DNA from: Rhizophagus irregularis
Lineage: Eukaryota > Glomeromycota > Glomeromycetes > Glomerales > Glomeraceae
Assembly (NCBI RefSeq): GCF_026210795.1
Contig: NC_089452.1
Location: 2,728,001 to 2,792,000 of the forward strand
Direction: 5' to 3'
Length of the DNA: 64,000 nucleotides
In this document: one piece after another, positions 11,010 to 23,775 of the stretch
How positions within the stretch are numbered: the stretch's first letter is position 1
How the letters are laid out: each line of letters opens with the position of its first letter
Position numbers and translations under genes: made by a program
Notes under the pieces: model-generated
Seen by the model: only the letters and a program-made list of their open reading frames with translations
Database searches by the model: none
What the model was told of the DNA's origin: nothing

Positions 11010-12037
11010 TCAAGTTTCTCTTACTTCTATAGCTTTTTACAAGTCTTCTTGATAAATTAATTTTCCATGTTATTACATTTTTTTTATTTAAAAGAGAAAT
11101 TTATTTAATTTATTTTATTTGTTATTGGTTAAATTCATCTTTATAATCTAATTCATTATACATTATCAACGACTGAATTCTTCAGATTTCTCGAGATTTC
11201 TTCTATACTTCTGAAAGAAAAAATGCTCCACTGAGAATTTACCCTTTTAGACTAACCTGTGACTTCACGATCATATACTTTTTTGAATTCCACACTTTCA
11301 AAGAAAATAATTTTACTTTTATCGCTTAAAGAAAAACAATAATATAAAATAAAAGAACGTTCTTTTATAATTACTATTGATTAAAGAAATGTTCTATTTC
11401 ATAATAAAGATAATAAGATAATTTGTTTTGTACTAATATACTTAGTGGTCATAATTTTTTTTTTTTAACGAATTAGCTGGGATAGGTGGCGAATACATCG
11501 ATCATACTGGCGCTATGTGCTTGTTTTAGTGCGAAAAGGTCCTGTAATCAATGATCGGATACTATACGTGAATACTGTACGCTTTCTAATAGAAAAAAAA
11601 TTTCGCTTTGGCACAAATAAGTTGAAATCTAATTCAGACCTAACATTATTTTTTTAAATAAGTGAACTACTAGGACTGTACCCTAGCGGCGACCTTCAAA
11701 ATATAATTAGTTTTAACATAAACTGAATGTAACATAGTAAAACAAAATACTTTTTTTTTAAAGAACCCCTAATTACTTTATTATACTTATATAATAACTG
11801 ATAAATTGTATAAAAAAAATATTTCTAAGTTTGGATGAAAAATTTTATCAGTGTCATATTTAGTTATATTAATACGAACAAAAATTAATTTGTTTGATAT
11901 ATATAATTAGATTGTAACTAATCTGTCTTAATCTGATTCAGTTTTATTATTAATTATGACTTAATGTTAGTAATAAATTATTAGTAACTGCTAGAAAAAA
12001 TTATTTTAGTAATCAAATTATTACGAAATCTTTAATA

Positions 12038-12620
12038 GTTCGTAAATATTTGATAACATATATTTGTAATATTTGATTAACAATTAAATTTTACAATAAC
12101 TCCAAATTTTTTTTAAAAAAAACAATTACTTTTTTTTTAATATAATAAAAGTAAATAAACATAATTTCTTTTATTTCATTAAAAAAATAAATATAATGCT
12201 TAATAATTACACAAAAAAAATACCAGGTAATAAAAAATCAGTTCGTATTTGTCAGGTGATCTATGGCATAACGTAACACGATCAGCAATTAAATTTTACG
12301 TTAACCAAATTTTTTTTTTAAACCAACTACTTTTCTTTGAAATAACGCAACTTCTTTTATTTCATTAAAAAATAAATTTAGTACTTATTACATATAAAAT
12401 ATAAAAAACAACAGATAATAAAAAAAAGAATTTAAAAACAGTTCGTATATATTTGTCAGGTGATTTATGACATGTATGTAACACGATCAGCAATTAAATT
12501 TTTACGACAACCAATTTTTTTTTATATATAGTACTTATTATTACATATAAAAAATATAAAGAACAACAGATAATAAAAAAAATCAAAAAAAAAAAGATTA
12601 TTACCAGGTTATTTTAGTCA
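12038..12620. repeat. three degenerate 200-bp tandem units
   Basis: Units begin with GTTCGTA at about 12039, 12241 and 12441. Each has, in the same order, a GATCAGCAATTAAATTTTAC-like block, a T-rich tract, an ATTTCATTAAAAAATAAAT-like block (lost in the third) and an ACAGATAATAAAAAA-like block. The second and third units are clearly related; the first is more diverged. Confidence 0.65.
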
Positions 12621-12820
12621 TAACAAGTTTTCGATATATATACTGTAGGTTCGGCATAACCAGTGGGCGACTGTATTCAATTGATTTTTTCATGAGATAT
12701 AAATAAATTAATCGAAGGTATATTTGGTGATATTAATGATAAACAAATCTTTATCATCATTTTTAACTCTAAAGATTTATATTATAATTTGCCTTGAGGA
12801 TATAATTCTTGAATTATCAA

Positions 12821-12893
12821 AAATCTGAATCTGAAAATTCAAAAGCCTTTCATTGGTGTCAAAAAGCAGCAGAAATTCAGTTTCGAAGATAAA
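12821..12893 (+). pseudogene. Sel1-repeat remnant
   Basis: The frame reads KSESENSKAFHWCQKAAEIQ and then stops. KAFHWCQKAAE fits the core of a Sel1/TPR-like repeat (compare [13 protein letters not shown] in the kinase gene about 3 kb downstream). It is isolated from any other coding sequence, so it looks like the residue of an older Sel1 gene. Confidence 0.4.
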
Positions 12894-14027
12894 TTACAAT
12901 GTTAATATAATGTAAGTGCTATTTATTTTTCTCACAAAATATTTGAGAGAAAATAAATTTAATCACGATAATTCTTATTATTCTAATTCTTTGAGAATTC
13001 TTGAACTTTGTAATTGCGCTTTAATTATTCAAACAATTTCGATTCGCGGAATTAAAAATTTGTTTTCATAGTTTGTTTAAAATGAAAATAGTGTTGATGT
13101 TAATAATTCAAAAAAATTGGCTGTAAATCATCATCCTCCTTATTCATTTAATTGATGAATGGAAAATTTCTAATTTGGAAATTGAAACTTTCTCAATATG
13201 AAAGAAATGAAAAAAAAACCTCTAAATTTTTTTTAAAAAAAGGTAACATTTATTATATTTATATTATTCTAAACAACAATATAAATGTAAACTATGTAAT
13301 GATACTTTTGATAAATCAGAATACTCTTTCTTTCATCTTATAATAAAACATTTTAAAAAAAAATTCCAAATATACAGTATTGTTGGAATGATTGTGATAG
13401 GAATCATTTATTCAATTTTATTTAAATAACGTAAAAAAAAAATTTATCATGATTTTCTTTCTATGAAAAAAGTTGTATATATTCTATAATAGAACCGAAA
13501 ATAATTATGTGACTTATAATATTTTTAATTGAAAATAATAATACAAATTATAGTATTTTTCAATATACCTTCAGGACTAGGGAGTTTATCTTCGTTATTT
13601 GAGTTGACCATCTTAAGAGTTAAAAATAATAAAAAAATTGATTTCAAGTCTAACAAACTTAACTATTTCGTATGTAAGACTAAAGTTAATAAAAAAGAAT
13701 CATAATTTTTTTTTTTTGATAATCTCTTAACAGATTTATTTTTTTATGAAAAAAAAATTTTCTTAAATCTTGCAAAAATAATAAATTTTAACGATGACGT
13801 TTTATACGTTTTATATGTAAATTACTGCGGTACTGCTGCGGTACTGCGGTACCATGGCTGAAGTATTGACTTTTTTGTTTGGTAATACTAAAAATCACGC
13901 TGTACGTTGTGCGACTATTCGGAGAAAAAAAATTTATATAATAGGAAAACTTTAACAATTTTTACTTTTCATTTTTTTTCAACTTTCTGTTAGCTTATTA
14001 TTATTCAATACGTTCGATAATATCAAA

Positions 14028-16245
14028 ATGCAAGATACTGAAAATACAAATAATACAAATGAATGGATTAATTGGATTGAGGAAGCTGTTGATAAAGAAC
14101 ATTTAAAATTTTATGAATATGAAGAATTTAATAATATTCAACATATTGGTACTGGAGATTTCGGAAACGTATATCGTGCAAATTGGAAAAATTCAGGAAA
14201 ACTAGTTGCATTAAAATCGTTTATTAGTCTTAATAACTTTGCCATGAAAGAAATCGTTCGTGAGGTATTTTAATGCAGTATAATACATTTTTTTTCGTCT
14301 ATGAATTTTATCTAATATATTTATTTCAAATATTTTATTTTTTTATTCAGTTAAAAATTCAACGCAAAGTTGATTTCCATGATAACATTATTAGTTGCTA
14401 TGGAATAACAAAACTTGAGTTAGGTATTATTAACATCACATTGATAAATATAATATTCTTTTAATCGCAAAATTTTACAAAAATTCATTTAGTAATTACT
14501 TCTTTTATTCATTAGAAAATCATAATAATTATCAGTTAGTATTAGAATACGCCGACGGTGGTACTCTTCGAAGTTATTTAAAGAAAAATTTTAACAAACT
14601 TACTTGGGATGACAAATATAATATGGCATACCAGTTATCTTGTGCCGTATCATGCTTACATAATGAAAAAATAGTGCATCGTGATTTGGTAATTTATTTA
14701 ACATTATTTAATCATTAATCATAATGTATTTGTATTATTAATTAAAAAAAATTGAATATATATATATGTTTTTTTAATAGCACTCCTGTAATATACTAGT
14801 CCATAATAACACAATCAAATTAGCAGATTTTGGATTATCTAAAAGAATTGGGGCATCGTCTAATCTTCAATCTAAATTATTTGGTGTGGTCCCTTATGTC
14901 GATCCAAAAAGCTTTAGTAGACAAAGAAATAATAATAATCAATCAACACAAATGTTCTCATTAAATGAAAAAAGTGATATTTATAGTATAGGCGTATTAT
15001 TTTGGGAAATATCTAGTGGGCAGCCTCCTTTTTATGTTGAGGATGAAGAATATGATGTTGGTTTAGCTGTGGAAATTTCACAAGGTCTTAGAGAAACTGT
15101 TGCTCCTGATACTCCTGAAGAATATGTTAAAATTTATACTAGTGAGTAAAATTTTAAATTTTATATATTCTATATTTCATATTTTTATAATTTAAAAAAT
15201 ATTATTTAATTAATCTTAAATTAAATTTTATTTCTTAGAATGTTGGAATGGGGAACCAGATAATCGTCCAACTATATATCAAGTAGTTGATTGGTTAAAT
15301 GCAATAGTTACAAAATCAGATGTAATAGTAGAAAATCATCAAATATCAAATGAACAAGAACTTAATGAGACTTCTTTAAGTACTAATAGTTCAGAATTAC
15401 AAGGAGATTTATCTCAACTTATTCAAAATTTTGATAAAATGAATATTAAAGAAATTGATCCTACGGCAATAGAAAATTTTTCAACTGAAAAAGATTTTAA
15501 CATTTTAGTTGATGAAATCAATGACCTTACTTATAAATTAAAAAATAAAGGAATTGGATGGAAATTAGAAAAGCAACAAACTATTGAATATTTTAATAAT
15601 CATAATTTAAATTTACAAGAATTTTATAATTGGTTATTAACTAATCAAAATAGTTTAAATTCTATTTTTATTCTTGGATATTTTAATTTTCATGGAATTA
15701 TAACAAGTGAAAATAGTGATAAAGCATTTAATTTGTTTATTAATGCATCAGAAAAAAATCATGCATTAGCACAGAATTTTGTTGGTTTGTGCTATGATCA
15801 TGGATATGGAACTATAATAAATGAAAAATTAGCTTTTGAATATTATGAAAAAGCTGCAAATAATGGAGATATAGGTGCAATGTATAATCTTGGTATTTCA
15901 TATAAAAATGGAGAGGGTATTGAAAAAGATCATAATAAAGCTTTTGAATTGTTAAAGCAATCAGCTGAAGAAGGACATATATCGGGATTAATGATGTTGG
16001 GATATTGTTATAATAATGGTATTGGAACTGAAATTGATAATCAAAAAGCATTTGAATTATATCAAAATTCTGCAAATTTAGGAGATGATGTAGCACAAAA
16101 TAATCTTGCTTTAATGTATGAAAAAGGAGATGTAATTGCAAAAGATATAGATAAAGCGATTTATTGGTATGAAAAATCTGCCAAACAAGGATATGAGTTA
16201 GCAAAAAATAATTTAGAAAGTCTTCAAAATAAAATAAGTTTTTAA
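14028..16245 (+). CDS. TKL-like protein kinase fused to Sel1 repeats
   Basis: Five exons: 14028-14264, 14351-14423, 14516-14688, 14781-15141 and 15239-16245, all GT-AG and in frame, giving 616 residues. The kinase domain has glycine loop GTGDFGNVY (residues 42-50), VALK lysine, catalytic HRDLHSCN (Gly-to-Cys before the metal-binding Asn), ADFG, an activation segment ending VPYVDPK rather than APE, and the [19 protein letters not shown] helix. After a linker of about 80 residues come four to five Sel1-like repeats of about 36 residues ([65 protein letters not shown]). All catalytic residues are present, so activity is expected. The Sel1 array probably serves as a protein-binding scaffold. Substrate unknown. 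Confidence 0.85.
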
Positions 16246-18995
16246 TAAACTTTTCTCATTCAAATTTTAAAATTTTAGATCATTAGTTTACAGTATTTAT
16301 TTTTATAAAAATTTACAAAATAGTAAATACATTGCCCTAAAATAATGATAGTTAAAAATTTTACCTATTTTATTATATATACTTTCTTTTATAATTAAAC
16401 ATAATCGTAAGAAGACATTTTCGATCTAACATATCTATTAATAATGGAAGCATATTGAGACTTATCGCGAACCTTCTATTTTTCAACGGATTTTCTTTTT
16501 ATTAACTACAACAAATTAAACAAATTATAGCCAATGAAAAAAATGAATAAATTTGCCAAGTAAGAAATTTATTAATCAGAATTTTTTTATATAATAATTG
16601 AAATACTTTATTTATTATTATCTTATAAAATTATCCTGATTTTCTATTCCATCTATTATAAAATGGTATAGTCTTCTTTTTTTTCAATAGGATCCATTTG
16701 ATAGTTTTTTTTTTGATAACTGAAGGTCCCATATGAAAAAATGAACACTACATATTTTTAAAACCCTTATAAGTATTATCTTTACTAAGACCTTTTTTAA
16801 CTAAAATTTTTAATGATCGCTTCTTTTTTTCAAAATTAGAATTTACAAAATCATCATAACTCTAAATTTAATGCAACTATAACTAATTATAGTGAGATAT
16901 TGAGAAATTCAAGAAGAATAAAGACATGAATATTTGAATTTATAAAAACACTTTTTAGAGAAAATAAATTAAAAATAGGAAATGATTTCCAATTTTATTT
17001 GAATTTTTTTGAGTCAACTTTTTTTTATTATGAAATAAATTAAAAATGGTATGTGATTTCATAATGGTGTAGTTAGCCGAAAAACGGAGCCTAATTCATG
17101 ATTGCTGATCATCCGGACCCAGTTTAATCGCAGAAAATCCCTTGGAATTCCACGACGATCCACGCCTGAGCCGGGTCCGGATCACGTTGCGGCTAGTTAT
17201 TTTTCGATTAACTACACTATTATGGTGATAAACCTTTTCTAACAAAGAAAAAATTTCATCTATACTAATAACAAGTTGCCTTAGTCCCTGATAGGGCGTT
17301 TTTAAACTGTTTAATGTGAGGCAATAACTTGAAATGAACAATACTAATAAATAACTATACATTGTATTAAGAAATGTCAAATTTTGTATTTATAAAATGA
17401 ATGTTTTTGGTGAAATCATATAGTTTGCCAAACCATTGATAAATCCACCATCTAATCCTTTGTATTTGTCTTGACATAATACAGATACTGCTGATGACAT
17501 TTTTTTTTTCTTTCTTAAAAAAAAAATTCTAAAGTGGAATGAATTATATTATTTTTTTTTTAATTACTAGCAGTCACCTGTTGCTTCTCACTGGGACCAA
17601 TGAGTTTGTTTAAATAGAAAAATTTAGTATTATAATATAATACTAAGTAAATTAAAGATGGTTATAGTACTTTTTTGTTTATAATTAGATATTTAATATG
17701 GTAATAATTGTTAACAAAAAAATAACAAAATAATATGTATTAATGATATAAATTATATTTATAATAATGTATGATTTGATGTTTGAGTGTAGAATGAAAT
17801 TTTCAAAAAAACTTTAAGATTGATGTAATATAAAATAAATTATAAAATTTATAATTAATTAATAAAATATTTGTAGTATTTTTATAATATTAAACTTATA
17901 ACCAACTTAGGAAAATATTTGAACAATTAAATGTATTAGAATCTGTTCATTTCATTTATTATTATTCTTTTTGATACTCATTTTACTCAATAAATTATTA
18001 ATTTAACTATATCATTTGAATTAAAATCTTTATTCAAAAATCTGGTGTTTATTTAGAGAATTTCGGATATGGATTTGGTTATTATAATCTATAATTAAAT
18101 TAACAATTTCTTCAAACTATTTATCCAGCATTTAATTTAATTGAAAAATCTTAATCATCTTTCTATTAACGTCAGTCAATTTTCCTATATATTATATTGA
18201 TTTTTTTAAAAAAAATAATAATTTTGTAAATATATTTAATATAATATTTTATTTTTTTATTTAATAATAAATAAAATAATAATAATATATTTGATTACTA
18301 AACTTTCATAACCAATTTTTTTTTTAAATTTTTTATTTTATTTATTTTTTTTCAACTTTTTTTCGATATTTATTAACTAAAAAAATACTCTTTTTTTGGA
18401 TATTGTTATTTTTTTTTGGTTTTTTGAACTGAAATGTTTTTTTTATTGATTAAAAATATTTATGAAAGTCTTCCCAATTCTACTTCCCTTTATGTACTAT
18501 GGAGTTTTTGAATATGTTTAAATAGATATTTGTTGATGAGCAATATCCATCCATTGATTTATTGCGAAGAATTTACGGCTTTAAGCATAGATCTATAATC
18601 TATAATAATCTATATTTGAAGGAGGATCTTTTGGTTATAGCTCTAGAAAATTTTAAAAAATATCAGAATTTATAAATGAGGTATAATTGATTTATCATTT
18701 TAATAAAGTACCGAATTTGTTATTTTTTTTGTAAGTTGTTAACAATGTTGAGATTATTAAATTTTAAATTGAATTATCAGTATTCAAGATGTTTTGTCAG
18801 CAATTACCCAAAAACTAAATTTATGATAATTATAAAATTTGCTGTTGAAGGAAATTTGAGAAGTAATCTTTCAAATAACTTTAACATTATGTGGATAAAA
18901 AAAAAATGATTATCTATATGGTATTTATATGGTATACACATTAATTTACATATTGCCATAAAGATTTTCATAGTAGAAATATCTTGATCGCAATC
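16246..18995. other. intergenic, AT-rich, one small TIR element
   Basis: No supported gene. Apart from the GC-richer 163-bp element at 17061-17223 and the 94-codon minus-strand frame that overlaps it, the stretch is AT-rich spacer with long A and T runs. A short plus-strand frame near 18530-18660 looks coding-like but cannot be assigned. Confidence 0.5.
17061..17223. mobile_element. 163-bp TIR element (MITE), GC-richer interior
   Basis: Inverted repeats of 24 bp at 17061-17084 and 17200-17223 agree at 21 positions (ATAATRGTGTAGTTA core). The interior (about 17098-17190) is clearly more GC-rich than its surroundings and contains CCGGGTCCGGATCACG. No convincing target duplication was found, so the superfamily is open. 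Confidence 0.5.
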
Positions 18996-19303
18996 ATCGC
19001 ACACCTTATATTACAGACTTTAAGACCAGTAAATGAACAAAAACCAGATGATAAAGTAGTATATGGGAGTAATGCCATACATTGTTGGCACTTACGATAA
19101 TAGATTTTATTATTCTTACTTTCTCCTGATCTTATTTATTCCCGCCAAGAGATAATAAATAATCTAATCACGCAACAACAAATCAAGTTTACAATGATGA
19201 AAAGTAATATTATTAAATAATTTATTGTATTTAGAAAAAAAATGAACAATGTTAAATAAAAAAGTATTTATTTAATTAAATATATAAATTTCTTTTATCG
19301 AAA

Positions 19304-21991
19304 TTATGAAATTACACAACGAGAACCCCTGTCCCTGTTTGAATTATTTATTGCACTCCTCAAACTCTCATTGTCTCTCCGCATTTGCTCTAACATTTGA
19401 GAGTGTTGTCTTTCATTCGCTGCAATTTGTTCAGAAAGTTGTCTCTGGAATAATTCATTTTGTTTTTCAATAGCTTGATCTTTACTTTGGCGTAATCGTT
19501 CTCTTAATTCTTCAGTTCTAACACGATTTGCTTCTTGTTCAGAAACTTGTCTCTGGAGAAATTCATTTTGTTTTTCAATGGCTTGCTCTTTATTTTGGCG
19601 TAATTGTTCTTTTAATTCATCAGTTATTTTACGATTTTCTTCTTGTTCAGAAACTTGTTTCTGGAACAATTCATTTTGTTTTTCAATGGCTTGCTCTTTA
19701 TTTTGGCGTAATTGTTCTTTTAATTCTTCAGTTCTTTTACGATTTGTTTCTTCAGCCTCTCTTTGTATTTGCTCAAATTTGGCTTGTTGTTGTGCAAGTA
19801 ATTTCTCTTTGTTTTCTTCATTTAATTTTTGTTGTTCAAGCATTTCGTTGTGCAATTGCTCAAGTTTCTGATTATATTTTTCTTCCGCAATATCTCTTTC
19901 TTTAATTAAACGCTCTTTCATCTCTTCATGCGATTTATTTTGTTGGTCAATATTTGCTTGTAATTCTTCCATTTTCATTTTGAAATTTCTTTCACTTTCT
20001 TCGCGCTCATGTTTTTGTGCTTCTATTTCCCTACGGAATTCTTCTTCACGTGCCAATGCTTCTAACTGAAGTGTCTCAGCCTCTTCTTTGGCTTTCATTG
20101 CTTTTGCCAATTCTGCATTCATTCTTCCTAATTGCGTCATGTAATCAATTGCGTCAGAGTATTGATTCTGCATGTATGAAGCGATTACTTTAGCAGCTTC
20201 AGGAGACTTCATCATTGATTTTTCGTAAGCTGATTCGAAAGCTTTGAGTGCTTTCTGAAATTCATCATTACTCTATTTAAGTGGAAATTATTAAATTCTG
20301 TTAATATTTGCTAAATTAAAAAAAAACTAAAAAAAAAATTAAAAAGATATCATACCTCAAATAAGGTTTCTTGATTTAATCCAATCTTTACGTATCTTTC
20401 CCAATTATCATTTGCAATATTTTCATTATAAGTCGTTAATTCATCAGAATTTTTTTTCGTGAATTCTTCTTTAGATTTGGATATTGTTTCGCTTAGTACT
20501 TCGACAAAATTTTCGATTTGAGTAGGACTTCCAATTATTTTTTCAAAAAATATTTTATTGGCTTCTGAGATACAATTATTATGTATTTCTGTGAATTCAT
20601 CCCATAAAATTGGTAATTTTACTTTCTCATTTAACGTATGGTTCATTTGTTTTTGATAAATTCCTACAGCTTCTTTAATTGCTTCTTGTGCGACAAATTG
20701 TATAATTGATTCATACTCAGAAGGAATTGAAAGTAATGATGATGTTTCTGATTTGTTCATACGTTCAACGATATCATTTAGAAATTTCACAAAAGCTGAA
20801 CCTTTCATAGTGGAGGATCCAATGTATTTAAGAGGAAGTTGAGAATAAATTGATTTTACAGCATTCTCTACTTCGTCAACAAATTCTTCTTCAAGTTCTT
20901 CGGTATCAGCGTCTTCCATGTGCTGTAGCATTTTTCTTTTACATCCTGGATGCTATATGAAAGTAAAGTAAACTAATTGTTAGATATATATAATAAGTAG
21001 ATTGATAATTTAAATATTTAATAACCTACAGGCAACCTAAAATTTATGAAAAAATAGTTTATAAATAAATAAAATTATTACTTTATAATAGCTTATAAAT
21101 TATAATATTAGAAATAAAAATTATATTTATATTTACCCGTATACATCAAAGTCATAAAAGAATTTCTTAATTCCTTTAGCAGCTACAAATTTTTTTTGTT
21201 AAAATTGATCAGTTTATATTATCCATTATTAGCAAATTTCTTTATTTGTAACTCACCTTCGGGACTGACTTTATTTAATTTTTCTAAAAAATAACCTTTA
21301 AAGCTCTCAGGATTTTCTAAAGTAAAATCACGTAATAAAATAACTAATCTCGGTAAAAAGTCGCCTTCTTCTGGCTCTTGAATGAATTTACTGAGATCCG
21401 TCATTAGATACAGTTTTCCGATATCATCTCTACCAACAATCCCATTTATATTATAAATAAAAGTAGAAGAAAGGGCTAAACATAAAATAAATAGTTTCGT
21501 CGCCCAATTTTGGTCCTGATTTGGATCATCAATTCCTTCGCTATCCAAGACAATAACTCGTTTCTGAATTATTTTACCATCTAATTGTTTACCCTCTAAC
21601 GTGAATGGAGGAGACCACATGTATATTCCACGTGTGCATCCTTCTACTTTTGCTCCCAGATCAAAACCGTCGTGTCGTCCATGCAATACATTTGCGAACC
21701 AAGATTTACCACGGCGATAAGAACCGACTATTAAAAAATTAAATAGTACAATGTGAATATCAGGCGATGGAGTCTTAACAAATATATTTACTATTGTTTT
21801 CTGATATAATTTTTACCAACTGAAATAATTGCAAGAGGTTCCCGGATGGTTCGAAGAATGTTTAATGCTGCTGGATTAATAGAGATTTTGCCGAATCCGT
21901 CTTTCGAATTATCTTCGACATATTGTAATAGCTGAATTGGAGCACCTTCACGAAATTCTATTTCTCTACTAAACCTATTACCTGCAGACAT
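19304..21991 (-). CDS. GBP-like large GTPase with coiled coil and CaaX box, copy B
   Basis: Six exons: 21817-21991, 21257-21727, 21137-21182, 21030-21036 (7 nt), 20356-20952 and 19304-20272; 754 residues. The G domain has GSYRRGKS (60-67), CTRGIYMW, DSEG (120-123), SSTFIYN and an LLRD motif near 189-192, all matching guanylate-binding proteins; LPHPG (from the microexon) marks the end of the G domain. The helical middle domain (NKSETSSLLSIPSEYESI region) resembles GBP helices. The last exon encodes about 300 residues of charged coiled coil with three successive 36-residue units (ELKEQLRQNKEQAIEKQNE type), ending RCVIS, a CaaX box with Ser suited to farnesylation, as in human GBP1. No stop codon, unlike copy A. 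In animals GBPs are membrane-acting, self-assembling GTPases; the fungal role is unknown. Confidence 0.85.
21030..21036 (-). other. 7-nt microexon of GBP-like copy B
   Basis: Same GTTGCCT between TTTTAG and GTAGGT as at 5015-5021. It is needed to keep frame and to encode LP of the LPHPG motif. Confidence 0.7.
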
Positions 21992-22452
21992 AATTTTAAC
22001 AAATTAAAAAATACAATATAGTTTATTTATAGAATTTTAAATTATTGCAAAAAAATGAATTTTTTTTTAATAAATTTTGTTTTCGAAATAAATTTGTTTT
22101 CGAAGAATTTATAAAGAATTATTCCAATCCGAGATATTGATATAATGACATACATAGTTAAAGCCTGCCTGATTGTAATTAACTTTTTTTCGTATTCAGG
22201 CTAAAAAAAAGCGATTAAATCCTAATATATTTTCACATTGTCTTACAAATTTTTTTTACATTTTATAAGATTCTCGACTGTTTTTTCCTTCTTTCTTTCC
22301 TTTTTTATTTTTAATTTGATTAATTTTACGGTTCAGTGTCCAGGATTTAATAGATGCTTGCAGGCTTACGATCGATCTTTTTCGGACTTTTGTTTCCGTA
22401 TTTTCATTCATGTTTTTTTCACGGCAAAATGGATGTCTTGATTATGATTAAG

Positions 22453-23180
22453 TGTAGGGCGCAGTATTATATTTAGAATAGATTTATTTTAAATGACGTC
22501 GAAATGACGTAAAACTATTAGAAATAGAAATTTTATTTGTTTACGTTTTGTTTATATAAATAAGGATAAGGTAGATCACTATAAATGTGATATGACAAAT
22601 AACTTGACAAATATAGATCAAATGATACAATGAACTTCGGAATTACGTTTGCGTAATGATGATCATTGTGATAATGACATTAAAAAATTTACAATAGGAA
22701 ATTAATTTTAAAATTTTTGGGGAAATAATCGATAATTATTAGTAAGTGGGAAAATTTGAATATTTTAATAATGATTTTATTGTTTATTATTTTGTTAATG
22801 AAATGCAATACGAGAATAAGGGTACTTAAGGAAAACTATCGTAGTTTGAAAGTTAAATTTAGAATTTTGACATTTTATTATTGAATTATGAAAGTTGTAA
22901 TACGAATATTATTGAGTATGGGAAAACTATCGAAGTTTGAAAGTGTAAATTGTGAATAATAAGAAGTTATTAATGAATGAAGAAATTTTGGATTAAGTTA
23001 TATTATCTTTTATTAATTTATTTTTAGTTTTATTGTTATATTTTATATTTAGAAACAAAGCATAGAACTCGGGAACTCGGGATATTTTTAGAATTTTTGT
23101 ATTAATTATTTTTATGAATAAAGAAAACAATGTTCAATGGCGTGATGGCAAACGTGATTTATTACGGGCACGTCATTACA
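22453..23180. mobile_element. 728-bp insertion in copy B, possible solo LTR
   Basis: Alignment of the two duplication copies shows about 0.73 kb present only here. Its edges read TGTAGGGC and TCATTACA, so it could be a TG...CA solo LTR, and it contains a TATA-like TTTATATAAATAAGG near 22550. It also has an internal direct repeat (GAAAACTATCG at about 22831 and 22922). I see no clean target duplication, so the class is unproven. No coding potential. Confidence 0.4.
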
Positions 23181-23775
23181 TCATCAAAGTTTATCTAATT
23201 TAGGTCGTCACATTCATTTGTCCGGTATAACTTCTATTGAGATCAACGCCGAAAAGAGGATTTAATCAGTCACATTTTTTCCAAAAATGTTTATTATGTA
23301 AATAATGAAGGACATGAAATTTCACATCTGCAGAACCACGTTCTTTTCAAGTGAAAATGAATTTCATACAATAAATTAATCAAGATATTTCAAACGTTCC
23401 GATAAAGGCAAAAATTCCTATTAAGGGAGAGAAAGTAGATTTGTAATTTATGATTCTATTCATAATCGGTGTGAACCTCTTTTCTTAAAGAAAATTTGCT
23501 TTTTAGAACTAACACTTCGGCTTTGAGCCACAAATACCTCGGATAAAGAAAAAGTCAATGATAAGATGGAATTTTTATACGAAAAAAATCCATTAGACTT
23601 GTATTAATCGTTGATAGTATATTTTTAAATTTTGAATATATCTATCATAATTAGAAGGTATGGTTCAAATAGGTAAATTGATTTATAGCCAGGAATAGAA
23701 TCAATCAATTTTATGTCATGATCATGTAATATAACTATGAGATATACCAACTTATAATATTCATCATTTATGTAA

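Larger units (their letters stand above)
11010..14027. other. intergenic, AT-rich, repeats and one Sel1 remnant
   Basis: No intact gene. It contains a roughly 200-bp three-unit tandem repeat (12038-12620), a short Sel1-like coding remnant (12821-12893), homopolymer runs and a small TGCGGTACTGC repetition at 13825-13855. The last 150 bp is the presumed promoter of the kinase-Sel1 gene. Confidence 0.5.
18996..23775. repeat. segmental duplication, copy B (with 3212-7080)
   Basis: Second copy of the block at 3212-7080, direct orientation, about 15.8 kb away. It is longer for two visible reasons: a 0.73-kb insertion at 22453-23180 in the 5' flank and 219 extra bases in the last exon of the GTPase. 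The region upstream of the gene (21992-23775) has no second supported gene. Confidence 0.85.

Noticed and set aside
15812-16204. 130-codon minus-strand frame
   Set aside because: Antisense shadow of the Sel1 repeats.
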